Origin: Prauserella rugosa
GTDB taxonomy: Bacteria; Actinomycetota; Actinomycetes; Mycobacteriales; Pseudonocardiaceae
Direction: 5' to 3'
DNA: 64,000 nt
Assembly (NCBI RefSeq): GCF_000719975.1
Contig: NZ_JOIJ01000001.1
Span: forward strand, 186,001-250,000
Below, piece by piece: positions 17,192-25,349 of this stretch. A program made the position numbers and the translations under genes. The notes under the pieces are model-generated. The model searched no databases. It was not told the DNA's origin and was given only the letters and a program-made list of their open reading frames with translations. Positions within the stretch are counted from its first letter, which is position 1; the number at the start of each line of letters is the position of its first letter.

Positions 17192-17551
17192 TCAACCGGT
17201 GAATTCGTGCAGCTGCTCGGGCAGACGGAAGGTGCCGTCCGCCGCGGGCGGGAAGGGACACTCGCGCACGACGGCGGAGGTGGGGATCGGCCCGTACACG
17301 TGCGGGAACCACGGTGCTCCCGGCTCCGGCGGGTCGGCGGGCTCCCAGCGCACGGGGACTTCGAGCCTGCCCGGGTCGATCACCAGGAGCAGCAGGTCGT
17401 CCCGGCCGCCGAAGACGCGTTCGGCGGGGAACTGCACGGTGCCGAAATCCGAACAGTGCACGAAGCCCGCATCGTCCAACGAGGCCGGCTTGTACTCGCC
17501 GCCGGGCGGCACCGCCGCCCAGTCGGCTTCCGGGCAGATGTGCAGGATCAT
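17192..17551 (-). CDS. DUF952 family protein
   Basis: 119 residues, soluble. Begins MILHICPEADW and contains GFVHCSDFGTVQFPAERVFGG and PWFPHVYGPIPTSAVV, the conserved blocks of DUF952, a family structurally related to ADP-ribosyltransferase/NAD-binding folds but without established activity. Its ATG shares one base with the stop of the gene upstream (TGATG), so the two are coupled. Confidence 0.85.
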   Translation of the reverse strand: MILHICPEADWAAVPPGGEYKPASLDDAGFVHCSDFGTVQFPAERVFGGRDDLLLLVIDPGRLEVPVRWEPADPPEPGAPWFPHVYGPIPTSAVVRECPFPPAADGTFRLPEQLHEFTG

Positions 17552-18420
17552 CAGCGCAGCGTGAACTGCCGGCCGATCAGACCGTCGCGGGCGCGGCGTT
17601 CGGCCGCGTCGAGCGGCGTGTCGTCGAGCGAGGCGAACGCCTCCTCGAGACGCTCGCCGAGCTGCTTGGCAGGCTCGGCCCACTCGCGCGCGTGCGCCTC
17701 GGGGTCGAGGTCCCACACCGGCACGAGCAACCCGTGGGCGCGGAACGAACCGGCGAACTTCGTCTCGTCGCCCAGCGTCAGCGTGCCGGCCGCGGACAGC
17801 CGCGCAAGCGCTTGCATCAGGCGGTTCTCCTCGGCGGGCCACACCCACCGCAGGTGCGCCTTCTCGCCTGCCAGCACCCAGTAGGCGCCGGGGCTGAGCC
17901 GTTCGGTGGGCATGATCGCGTCGTTGGCGCGCTGCAGCGACATGGCGACCTCGCCGGAGGGCTCGTCCTCGTCGTCGGGCAGCCACCACGAGAAGTCCTC
18001 GTGCACCTCGACCTCCAGCGGAGCGTCGACGTCGAGCAGGTCCTGCAGCCGCTCGCCGGGCTGCGAGGGGCTCGTGGTGTCGGGGACCGAGAGCACCGCG
18101 CCCGGCTCGGCTTCGAGCGCCCAGGTCAGGGCCCGGCCGAGGTCACGGCTGATGTCGCCGGAGCGGGTCTGCACCTGGAGGCCGACGAACACCTCCCCGT
18201 CGGCGCGGACGAACGCGGCCGCGGCCATCGGCAGGACCGACGCGATGGTCACCTTCCGGTCGGCGTTGTCCCCCGCGAGCGACAGCCGCGCCGTGCCGGA
18301 CGGGACGAACTCGCGCATCGCGATGAGCTCCGGTTCCGCCGCGAGGCCCTCGAACGGGCGCCCGACGAAAACGTCGCGGACCTTCTGCTTGCGCTCCTTC
18401 TTCCGCGCGGCCTTGCCCAC
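17551..18420 (-). CDS. DUF5926 family protein
   Basis: 289 residues. The N-terminus MGKAARKKERKQKVRDVFVG is a strongly basic helix followed by a conserved soluble domain (RPFEGLAAEPELIAMREFVP; LTWALEAEPGAVL). Similar actinobacterial proteins are classed as DUF5926 and have at times been called SecA-like, but no ATPase motif is present. It is coupled to the DUF952 gene by TGATG and divergent from the P450. Function unknown. Confidence 0.75.
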   Translation of the reverse strand: MGKAARKKERKQKVRDVFVGRPFEGLAAEPELIAMREFVPSGTARLSLAGDNADRKVTIASVLPMAAAAFVRADGEVFVGLQVQTRSGDISRDLGRALTWALEAEPGAVLSVPDTTSPSQPGERLQDLLDVDAPLEVEVHEDFSWWLPDDEDEPSGEVAMSLQRANDAIMPTERLSPGAYWVLAGEKAHLRWVWPAEENRLMQALARLSAAGTLTLGDETKFAGSFRAHGLLVPVWDLDPEAHAREWAEPAKQLGERLEEAFASLDDTPLDAAERRARDGLIGRQFTLR

Positions 18421-18493
18421 AGCGCTGTCCTCCCGGTCGTGATTCGCCTGGCGGAAAACGCTACTCGACCCCGGCGCCGGTTACCGTCGGTGG

Positions 18494-19663
18494 GTGTTCG
18501 ATCCCGCTGATCCCGCCTTCCTCGCCGATCCGTACCCCGCGTTCGCGCGCCTGCGCGCCCAGGGCGCCGTCCACCGGCACGACGGCCTCGGCCTCGCGGT
18601 GGCGGTCTCGCACGAGGCCGCCTCGGCCGTGCTGCGGCACCGTTCGCTCGGGCGCATCTGGTCCGACGCGACGCCGCTCGAGCAGTTCGCCTCGTTCAAC
18701 ATGCTGCACCGCAACTCGCTGCTCGAGAACGAACCGCCTGCCCACACGCGGCTGCGCAGGCTCGTCTCGTCGGCGTTCGCGCGCGGTCACGTGGAACGGC
18801 TTCGGCCCACCGTGCGGGCGCTGGCCGGGCGGATGGTCGATTCACTGGCCACCGCGATCGCCACCGACGGTGAGGCCGACCTGCTGGAGCACGTCGCGCA
18901 GCCGCTGCCGGTCGCGGTGATCGCCGAGCTGCTCGGGGTGCCCGAGGACGCCGGTCCGCAGCTGGTGGCGTGGAGCAACGCGATCGTCAAGATGTACGAG
19001 TACGGCCTGCCGGACGACAAACGGATCGAGGCCGAACAGGCGGCCGAGGCGTTCGCGGGCTACCTGCGCGAGCTGGTCGACCACCGCACCGCCGACCCCC
19101 GCGACGATCTGCTCAGCCACCTCGCGGGCAGCGACCTGACCGGTGACGAGGTCGTCGCCACTGCCGTGCTGCTGCTGATGGCGGGACACGAAGCGACCGT
19201 CAACGTCATCGGTAACGGCGTACGTGCCCTGCTCGAACACCGGGACCAGTGGGACCTGCTGGTGGCCGACCCCACGCTGGCCGCCTCGGCGACCGAGGAA
19301 CTGATCCGGTTCGACTCGCCGCTGCAACTGTTCGAACGCACCGCCACCGAGGATGTCGAGATCGCGGGCCACCCGGTGCCGCGCGGGTCGAAGATCGCCG
19401 CGCTGCTCGGTGCCGCCGCCCGCGATCCGGAGGTGTTCGACGAGCCGGACACCCTCGACATCACCCGGGAGAAGAACCCGCACCTCGGCTTCGGCGGCGG
19501 GGTCCACTACTGCCTCGGCGCCCCGCTGGCCCGGATCGAGATCGCCGCAGCGCTCGACGCGCTCGTCACCCAGCTGCCCACCCTGCGCTGCACGCGGGAA
19601 CCCACCCGGCGGGACGAGTTCGTGATCCGCGGCCTGCGCACCTTTCCCGTGACCGCGGGTTGA
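18494..19663 (+). CDS. Cytochrome P450
   Basis: 389-residue soluble bacterial class I P450. It has the I-helix AGHEAT (oxygen activation), the K-helix E-x-x-R in EELIRF, and the haem-binding loop FGGGVHYCLGAPLAR with the Cys ligand. No ferredoxin, ferredoxin reductase or biosynthetic genes are adjacent, so neither substrate nor electron partner can be read from context. The GTG start is 73 bases from the divergent DUF5926 start. Confidence 0.95.
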   Translation: MFDPADPAFLADPYPAFARLRAQGAVHRHDGLGLAVAVSHEAASAVLRHRSLGRIWSDATPLEQFASFNMLHRNSLLENEPPAHTRLRRLVSSAFARGHVERLRPTVRALAGRMVDSLATAIATDGEADLLEHVAQPLPVAVIAELLGVPEDAGPQLVAWSNAIVKMYEYGLPDDKRIEAEQAAEAFAGYLRELVDHRTADPRDDLLSHLAGSDLTGDEVVATAVLLLMAGHEATVNVIGNGVRALLEHRDQWDLLVADPTLAASATEELIRFDSPLQLFERTATEDVEIAGHPVPRGSKIAALLGAAARDPEVFDEPDTLDITREKNPHLGFGGGVHYCLGAPLARIEIAAALDALVTQLPTLRCTREPTRRDEFVIRGLRTFPVTAG

Positions 19664-19678
19664 GGGCCGGAACGGCGT

Positions 19679-20614
19679 TCAGCGGACCGACGTGGTCGGG
19701 CGCGGGCGGCGCTCGGGCGGCGGCGCGCCGGTCACCTTGACGACGCGGCGCAGGTGCGCGGCCTCGGCGTCGATGGGTGAGAGCAGCCGGGTGATGCGGC
19801 GGACGAACACCGCGGTGACGACGGCCAGCCCGGCGGCGGTCGCGTCGGTCAGGGCGCTGAGCACGACCCCGTCGGCGTCGGCTTGGACGCCGTCGCGCAG
19901 CCGCCACACCACGGTGAGCACGGCGAGCACCACGTTGGCCGCCAGCGTCGCCCACCAGCCGAGCACCAGCCGCGAGGGCCGGGGCCGCTGATCGGCGGGC
20001 CTGCGCAGGGCGGCGTGCTCCAGTTCGGCGACGATCGGCCCGGCGAGCAGCACGTTCACCCCGGGCACGAGCGTGCCCACGAACACCTGCCAGGCCGGAC
20101 GCGGCACCTCCTGCCCGGCCTGTTCGGCGGCGACCGTCCTGGCGACCAGCAGCCACCACAGCGTCACGCCCACGGCCAGCAGCGCCATCAACGGGGTCAT
20201 CAGCGCGAACGTCAACACGAACGCGTCCGACGTGCCGACCACGCCAGGGCTCAGCGCCGAGGTCCGACTCTGCAACAGCAGCACGTACCGCCACACCTCG
20301 GACAACGCCGCGATCCCCGCCAGCACGGCGAGGGTGATCAGCAGAGCGCCGGCGTTACGGCCGGTCGCGCGGAGGCGTTGCGCCGGTTGCATGCCACCCG
20401 TCGACGTGCCCGGCACGGCCGTCGAGGGGCGCCACACCAGGTTCGGAAACCCCCACCGGGGCGTGAACGGATAGCGCGGCGGGCCGGTGTACGGCCTTCG
20501 CCGGGGACGCGGGCGCGCACCACCGACGCCGGGCGGCACCGTCGCGATCCACCGCACGTGGTGTCGCGCCGGCGGTCTGCCCGACTGTCCGTTGCCGTGC
20601 CTACCCGGATGCAT
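19679..20614 (-). CDS. DUF4328-like membrane protein
   Basis: 311 residues from the ATG at 20614. A Pro/Arg-rich cytoplasmic N-terminus of about 85 residues precedes five or so hydrophobic segments. LVPGVNVLLAGPIVAELEHA followed by LVLGWWATLAANVVLAVL resembles the PGVN and W-rich blocks of DUF4328 proteins. It starts 5 bases after the rhodanese stop, so it is probably co-transcribed. Function unknown. Confidence 0.7.
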   Translation of the reverse strand: MHPGRHGNGQSGRPPARHHVRWIATVPPGVGGARPRPRRRPYTGPPRYPFTPRWGFPNLVWRPSTAVPGTSTGGMQPAQRLRATGRNAGALLITLAVLAGIAALSEVWRYVLLLQSRTSALSPGVVGTSDAFVLTFALMTPLMALLAVGVTLWWLLVARTVAAEQAGQEVPRPAWQVFVGTLVPGVNVLLAGPIVAELEHAALRRPADQRPRPSRLVLGWWATLAANVVLAVLTVVWRLRDGVQADADGVVLSALTDATAAGLAVVTAVFVRRITRLLSPIDAEAAHLRRVVKVTGAPPPERRPRPTTSVR

Positions 20615-20619
20615 CGCCG

Positions 20620-20982
20620 CTACAGCACCTCGGGCTCGGCACCGTCGTGATCGCACTCGAGGGGCCTGCCCTCGGTCTGCCACGACTTCATGCCGCCCGC
20701 CACGTTGACGGCCTCCACCAGACCCGCCGAGTTCAGCCACATCGTGGCGCGCGCCGACCGGCCGCCCGTGCGGCAGATGACGTACACGGGCCGGTCGTCG
20801 GGCAGTTCGGCCAGCTGGTCGGTGCTCGCGGGCAGGTCGCCCAGCGGGATGTGCACCGCTCCGGGTGCGTGCCCCGCGGCCCACTCGTCGGCCTCACGGA
20901 CGTCGAGCAGCACGGCACCCTCGGTGGGCAGCTCGGACACGGACGTCGTCGGAATCTCGGCAGGGTTCACCACGTCTCCCAT
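20620..20982 (-). CDS. Rhodanese-like sulfurtransferase
   Basis: 120-residue single-domain rhodanese. LLDVREADEWAAGHAPGA is the family CH2A-type motif and CRTGGRSA holds the persulfide Cys in a six-residue loop of the sulfurtransferase (not phosphatase) size. Likely carries sulfane sulfur in the cytoplasm; its partner is unknown. Same strand as the DUF4328-like gene. Confidence 0.9.
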   Translation of the reverse strand: MGDVVNPAEIPTTSVSELPTEGAVLLDVREADEWAAGHAPGAVHIPLGDLPASTDQLAELPDDRPVYVICRTGGRSARATMWLNSAGLVEAVNVAGGMKSWQTEGRPLECDHDGAEPEVL

Positions 20983-21060
20983 CGTCGCACGAGCGCCGTG
21001 ACGTCACGGTAGGAGCGAGCCGCGTGCAGATTTCGCCCTCCCCGCGGCCGGGCCCGGGCG

Positions 21061-22935
21061 CTACTTGCGGTGCCGGCCGGGGCTGGTGCGGGTCGCCGAG
21101 GAGGTCGCACCGGTCGCCCCCGGCTGACCAGCCGGCCTGACCGTGCCCTGCCCCGATCCGCCCTGCCCCGATCCGCCCTGCGCCGATCCGCCCTGCGCGC
21201 GGTCCTCGGCGCGGCCGAAGCGCTGCACGGCACGGTCGCGCATGAAGCCCAGCGGATCGGGGGCGTGCAGGCGGAGCATGACGGCGCCCACGTCGTCGGG
21301 AATCCGATCGGCGGTCGCCAGGCTGACCACAATCGTCAGCAGGAACGCCGTCGGGACGGTCACGATCGCGGGCTGTTGCAGCACCCACGGTGCCCACCCG
21401 CCGGTGTGCGCACTGACGACGTTGGCCACGACGGCAGCCAGCACCAGGCCACCACCGGCGCACATGCCGACCATCGCACCGAGCCACGTCAGCCTGCGCC
21501 ACCACACGCCCAGCACCAGCAGCGGCGCGAACGTCGACGCGGCGAGCGCGAACGACATGCCGACACTCAGCGTCAGGTCCTCGATCGGCAACAGCACGGC
21601 CAGCGCCACCGCGACGAGGGCCACGACGAGGCTGGACAGCCGGTAGTCGCGCACCTTGCCCGACAGCAGGTCGGTGGCGATCACGCCCGACACGCTCGAG
21701 ACCAGGCCGGACGCGGTCGACAGGAAGGCCGCGAACGCGCCCGCGGCGAGCAGCGCCGCCAGGATCTGCCCGCCGAGGCCCGGGATCATGCCGGTCGGCA
21801 GCGCCAGCACGGCGGCGTCGGTGTCGCCGGTGACGAGCAGCTCCGGGACGAACATCCGCGACAGCATGCCCAGCATCACGGGGAACAGGTAGAACAGCCC
21901 GAGCAGCAACAGCACCTGGACGGTGGTGCGCCGGGCGGCCTTGCCGTCGGGGTTGGTGTAGAACCGCGCGAGCACGTGCGGCAGGCCCATCGTGCCGAGG
22001 AACAGTGCCAGCAGCAGGGAGTACGTCGACAGCAGGCCGTCCAGGTCTGGACTGGGCAGCAGCCAGTCGGTGTTGGCCGACTTGGCCGGGTCAACGGTCG
22101 GCACCGGAGCACCGGCGGGGAACGTCAACGTGGCGGGTGCCTCGACCGCATGGTCCGTACCGGGCTGCCACGTCGTCCACTCCGCATCGCCCACGCGCAC
22201 GCGGGTCGGTTCGGCGACCCCGAGGGTCACGTCCGTCTCGACGGACACCTGCGTCTGGCCGGTGAACGTCGGCGGCGCGGGATCGCCCAGCGCTCCGCCC
22301 GAGCCGGAACCACCGGCACCGCCGGTCGCGAACACCGCGAACAGCACGAACGTCGGCGCCGCAATGGCGAACAGCTTGAACCAGTACTGGAACGCCTGCA
22401 CCACGGTGATGGCACGCATGCCGCCACCGATGACGTTGTAGGCGATGACGACGGTGACCAGCACCGAACCGGCCCACGCCGGGGTGGGCATGATCTCGGC
22501 CAACGCCATGCCCGCACCCTGCAGCTGCGGCAACAGGTACAGCAAGCCGATGAACACGACGAACCACGTCGACACGGTGCGCAGGCCCGTCGACGACAGG
22601 CGGGCCTCCATGAAGTCGGGCAGCGTGTACGCCCCCGACCGGCGCAGCGGACCTGCGACGAACAACATCAACGCGAGAAAACCGGCGGTGAACCCGATCG
22701 GGTACCACAGCGCGTCGGCTCCCTCCTTGAGGACGAGTCCCGCGACGCCGAGGAACGACGCGGCGGAGATGTACTCGCCCGCGATGGCTGCGGCGTTGCG
22801 CCTCGACCGGACGGTCCGGCGGGCCACGAGGAAGTCATGGGTGCTGCGCGCGAACCGCGACGTGCGGTGCCCGAGGTAGAACGTCACCACCACGACCAGC
22901 GCGATGCTGGTCACGGCCCACGGGTTCACCTGCAC
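21061..22935 (-). CDS. Sodium/solute symporter (acetate/pyruvate-type, SSS family)
   Basis: 624 residues, about thirteen membrane segments. HDFLVARRTVRSRRNAAAIAGEY, then SAASFLGVAG and YNVIGGGMRA, are the marks of ActP/MctC-like monocarboxylate symporters. An extracytoplasmic insert of about 100 residues lies between helices near residues 205-310. The cytoplasmic tail has in-frame (A/G)QGGS repeats encoded by a 15-bp unit. It follows a small membrane protein and a LytTR regulator, which suggests substrate-induced transport of a small carboxylate. GTG start with GAGGAAGG upstream. Confidence 0.9.
   Translation of the reverse strand: MQVNPWAVTSIALVVVVTFYLGHRTSRFARSTHDFLVARRTVRSRRNAAAIAGEYISAASFLGVAGLVLKEGADALWYPIGFTAGFLALMLFVAGPLRRSGAYTLPDFMEARLSSTGLRTVSTWFVVFIGLLYLLPQLQGAGMALAEIMPTPAWAGSVLVTVVIAYNVIGGGMRAITVVQAFQYWFKLFAIAAPTFVLFAVFATGGAGGSGSGGALGDPAPPTFTGQTQVSVETDVTLGVAEPTRVRVGDAEWTTWQPGTDHAVEAPATLTFPAGAPVPTVDPAKSANTDWLLPSPDLDGLLSTYSLLLALFLGTMGLPHVLARFYTNPDGKAARRTTVQVLLLLGLFYLFPVMLGMLSRMFVPELLVTGDTDAAVLALPTGMIPGLGGQILAALLAAGAFAAFLSTASGLVSSVSGVIATDLLSGKVRDYRLSSLVVALVAVALAVLLPIEDLTLSVGMSFALAASTFAPLLVLGVWWRRLTWLGAMVGMCAGGGLVLAAVVANVVSAHTGGWAPWVLQQPAIVTVPTAFLLTIVVSLATADRIPDDVGAVMLRLHAPDPLGFMRDRAVQRFGRAEDRAQGGSAQGGSGQGGSGQGTVRPAGQPGATGATSSATRTSPGRHRK
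21142..21197. repeat. 15-bp in-frame tandem repeat in the symporter tail
   Basis: Units of the form TGCCCCGATCCGCCC repeat about 3.5 times with few changes and encode (A/G)QGGS repeats. The period is a multiple of three, so copy-number change would keep the reading frame. Confidence 0.8.
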
Positions 22936-22974
22936 GGACGCCTTCCTCGGGGAGCCTCCTGTCGGCTCGTCGGA

Positions 22975-23463
22975 CTAGTTCTCGATCATGTTGACGAAGT
23001 CCCGCTCGTGCCGCTCGGCAAGCCGGTTGTACCACAGTCCCACCCCGAACATGAGGGGGAAAGGCGCGACGCCGAACAGCAGCCAGGGCAGGGGGATGCC
23101 GGCCAGCCGCGCCTCCGCCAGGGACGGCGCCGCGAAGAAGAGCACGGGCAGCGCGCCGAGAACCAGCACCACGAGCAGGGCCAACAACACTCCGGTGCGC
23201 AGCTGCACCTTGATCAGGTCCTTGATGAGCAACTCGCCCCAGCTGGTCTGCTGCTCGAGCTCCACCCTGGCGCGCAGGCTGTTGGACGCCCGGCTGGGTT
23301 CGGCCAGCACCACCCGTTGCCGACGGATCCGGGGCGGCCGCGCTTCGGACGAACGCGGTTCCGGCGAGCGCTGCACCATCGGCGGCGGTGCGGGCCGCGC
23401 CGGTTTCCCGAGGGTCGGATCCGGTTCGCGGATGCCGTCCGGCCGTTCGGTGGAGTCGCCCAC
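22975..23463 (-). CDS. Small membrane partner of the SSS symporter
   Basis: 162 residues: a Pro/Arg-rich N-terminus of about 85 residues, then two membrane segments (LLALLVVLVLGALPVLFF; LPWLLFGVAPFPLMFGVGL) and a short tail LAERHERDFV. It resembles the DUF485-like small proteins encoded beside ActP-type symporters but is longer at the N-terminus. It lies 6 bases after the LytTR gene and 39 before the symporter, indicating one operon. Confidence 0.75.
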   Translation of the reverse strand: MGDSTERPDGIREPDPTLGKPARPAPPPMVQRSPEPRSSEARPPRIRRQRVVLAEPSRASNSLRARVELEQQTSWGELLIKDLIKVQLRTGVLLALLVVLVLGALPVLFFAAPSLAEARLAGIPLPWLLFGVAPFPLMFGVGLWYNRLAERHERDFVNMIEN

Positions 23464-23469
23464 CGCGCG

Positions 23470-24297
23470 TCACCCGGCTCGCGACGAGCCGACCAGCTTG
23501 TCCTTGAGAGCTCGGGTGTGCCGCCGCGACACCGGCAGGACCTTCTCGTCGTCGCCCAGCACGACCTGGTAGCCGCCCTGCGCCATGCGCAGCTCGGTGA
23601 TCAGCGGCAACGCGACGAGGTACGACCGGTGGATACGCACGAAGCCTGCCGATCCCCAGCGCTCCTCGAGTTGAGCCAGCGGGATGCGCACGAGGTGACT
23701 GCCCTCGGTGGTGTACAGCCGGGCGTAGTCACCCTGCGCCTCGACCCACCGCACCGACGAACGCGGGATCAGCTTCGTCGTGCCGCCCAGCTCGACGGGG
23801 ATGACCTCTTCGTCGCTCTTCGCGGGCTCCTCGGCCGAGACCGGTTCGGCGCCGACGCGGCCGGTCTGCGTGTCCAGCTTGTCGAGCACCCGGCCGATGG
23901 CCTTGTCGATGCGCTCCTGCCGCGCGGGTTTGAGCACGTAGTCGACCGCGCCCAGGTCGAAGGCGTCGACGGCCTCGCTCGCATAGCCGGTGACGAACAC
24001 CAGCACCGGAGCCGGGTTGAGCGAGGCGAACACGCGCGACATCTCCATGCCGGACAGGCCGGGCATGTTGATGTCGGCGAACACCGCATCGACCGGGGGA
24101 AGCCCGGCGGCCTTGCGCCGGTTGATGTCCTCGTCCGCGGATCCCAGCAGCCGCAGCGCCTCGGACGCGTCGACGGCCGGGATCACTCTGCCGACGGCGT
24201 CGTTCGACTCGAGGCAGTGCCGAAGCTGGTCAAGGCCGGGCAGCTCATCGTCAACCGCCAGGACGAGGAGCTTTCGGTTGTCATCACGAGCACTCAC
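23470..24297 (-). CDS. LytTR-family response regulator
   Basis: 275 residues. Receiver domain 10-130 with acidic pocket AVDDE, phospho-acceptor Asp in AVFADINMPGLSG, and Lys in DYVLKPAR. The C-terminal LytTR DNA-binding domain is seen in VRWVEAQGDYARLYT, FVRIHRSYLVAL and the final LPVSRRHTRALKDKL. Together with the LytS-type kinase at 25350-27176 it forms a YpdAB/BtsSR-like pair; an S49 peptidase gene lies between them. It directly precedes the transporter genes, its likely targets. Confidence 0.93.
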   Translation of the reverse strand: MSARDDNRKLLVLAVDDELPGLDQLRHCLESNDAVGRVIPAVDASEALRLLGSADEDINRRKAAGLPPVDAVFADINMPGLSGMEMSRVFASLNPAPVLVFVTGYASEAVDAFDLGAVDYVLKPARQERIDKAIGRVLDKLDTQTGRVGAEPVSAEEPAKSDEEVIPVELGGTTKLIPRSSVRWVEAQGDYARLYTTEGSHLVRIPLAQLEERWGSAGFVRIHRSYLVALPLITELRMAQGGYQVVLGDDEKVLPVSRRHTRALKDKLVGSSRAG

Positions 24298-24361
24298 AGT
24301 GAGCGCAATACTGCCGCGCGAAGCACCGGACTGTCTACACCGCGACGGGCGAAACTCGGTG

Positions 24362-25204
24362 TCACAACCCGAAACGTGACCACGCAGCGCGATGTTCGAC
24401 GGCGGTCAAGAGGGCCGACATCGGGCCGCCGAGGCCGAGTTTGGCCGCCAGGGGCTTCTTCGGTTCGGCGACGATCAACTCGGCGTCGGGGAACCGTTCG
24501 TGGACGACGTCGCGCAGGTTGCCCACGCGGTCGACCAGGCCCAGCTCGACCGCCCGCGTACCCAGCCAGATGTCACCGGTGAACAGGTCCTGCGACGTGT
24601 CGAGCCGCTCACCGCGCCGCTCGCGCACCCATTCGGTGAACAGTCCGTGCAGGTCGGAGTGGACGCCCTTGAGCCATTCGACGTCCTCCGGCTTCTCGGG
24701 GCTGAACGGGTCGAGCCGCGCCTTGTTCTCCCCCGCCGTGTGCAGTCGTCGTTCGATGCCGAGGCGCGAGATGAGCCCTTCGAAACCGAAGCCACCGCTG
24801 ATCACACCGATGGAGCCGACCTGGGACGTGCGGTGGGCGATGATCTCGTCGGCCGCACACGCCAGCCAGTAACCCCCGGACGCGGCGACGTCCTCGCAGA
24901 ACGCGAGCACCGGCACGTTCTTCTCGTCGGCGAGCTGACGGATGCGTTCGGCGATCAGTCCCGACTGGGTGGGCGCCCCGCCCGGCGAGTTGATCTGCAA
25001 CGCGACGGCCTGCAACCGGTGGTGGCCGAACGCCCTGGTCAATGCCGATTCGACGGACGCGAGGTTGAGCACACCCCTGCCGATCGGCGAGGCCTGCGGC
25101 GTGATGACCCCGTGCAGTTTGACGACCGCGACGACGTCCTTGTCCTTGCGCTCGAGGCGCTCACCGACGACGGGAATCCGACCCGCCAGACTGGTCTTTC
25201 CCAT
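24362..25204 (-). CDS. S49 family signal-peptide-peptidase-like protease (SppA type)
   Basis: 280 residues. INSPGGAPTQSGLI and DVAASGGYWLACAADEI (nucleophile Ser in ASGGY) are the S49 signature. QVGSIGVI and the Lys in AGENKARLDPFSPEKP supply the catalytic dyad Lys region. There is no clear N-terminal membrane anchor, so it may act at the inner face of the membrane. The ATG at 25204 is chosen because the family starts near ERKDKDVVAVVKLHGVI. It is interposed between the kinase and response-regulator genes. Confidence 0.9.
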   Translation of the reverse strand: MGKTSLAGRIPVVGERLERKDKDVVAVVKLHGVITPQASPIGRGVLNLASVESALTRAFGHHRLQAVALQINSPGGAPTQSGLIAERIRQLADEKNVPVLAFCEDVAASGGYWLACAADEIIAHRTSQVGSIGVISGGFGFEGLISRLGIERRLHTAGENKARLDPFSPEKPEDVEWLKGVHSDLHGLFTEWVRERRGERLDTSQDLFTGDIWLGTRAVELGLVDRVGNLRDVVHERFPDAELIVAEPKKPLAAKLGLGGPMSALLTAVEHRAAWSRFGL

Positions 25205-25349
25205 ACGCCCACCGTAGCGGCGATGACGCACTCGGTGTCGCGGAAACCGCACCGCCGGCGCCACCTGTCACTCCGTCGCGTTCCACCGCGCGGCGCCTCC
25301 CGGCATCGGTTCGGGTGCCGGATCTGGGGCGGGTCAGCGGCTGGCCGGA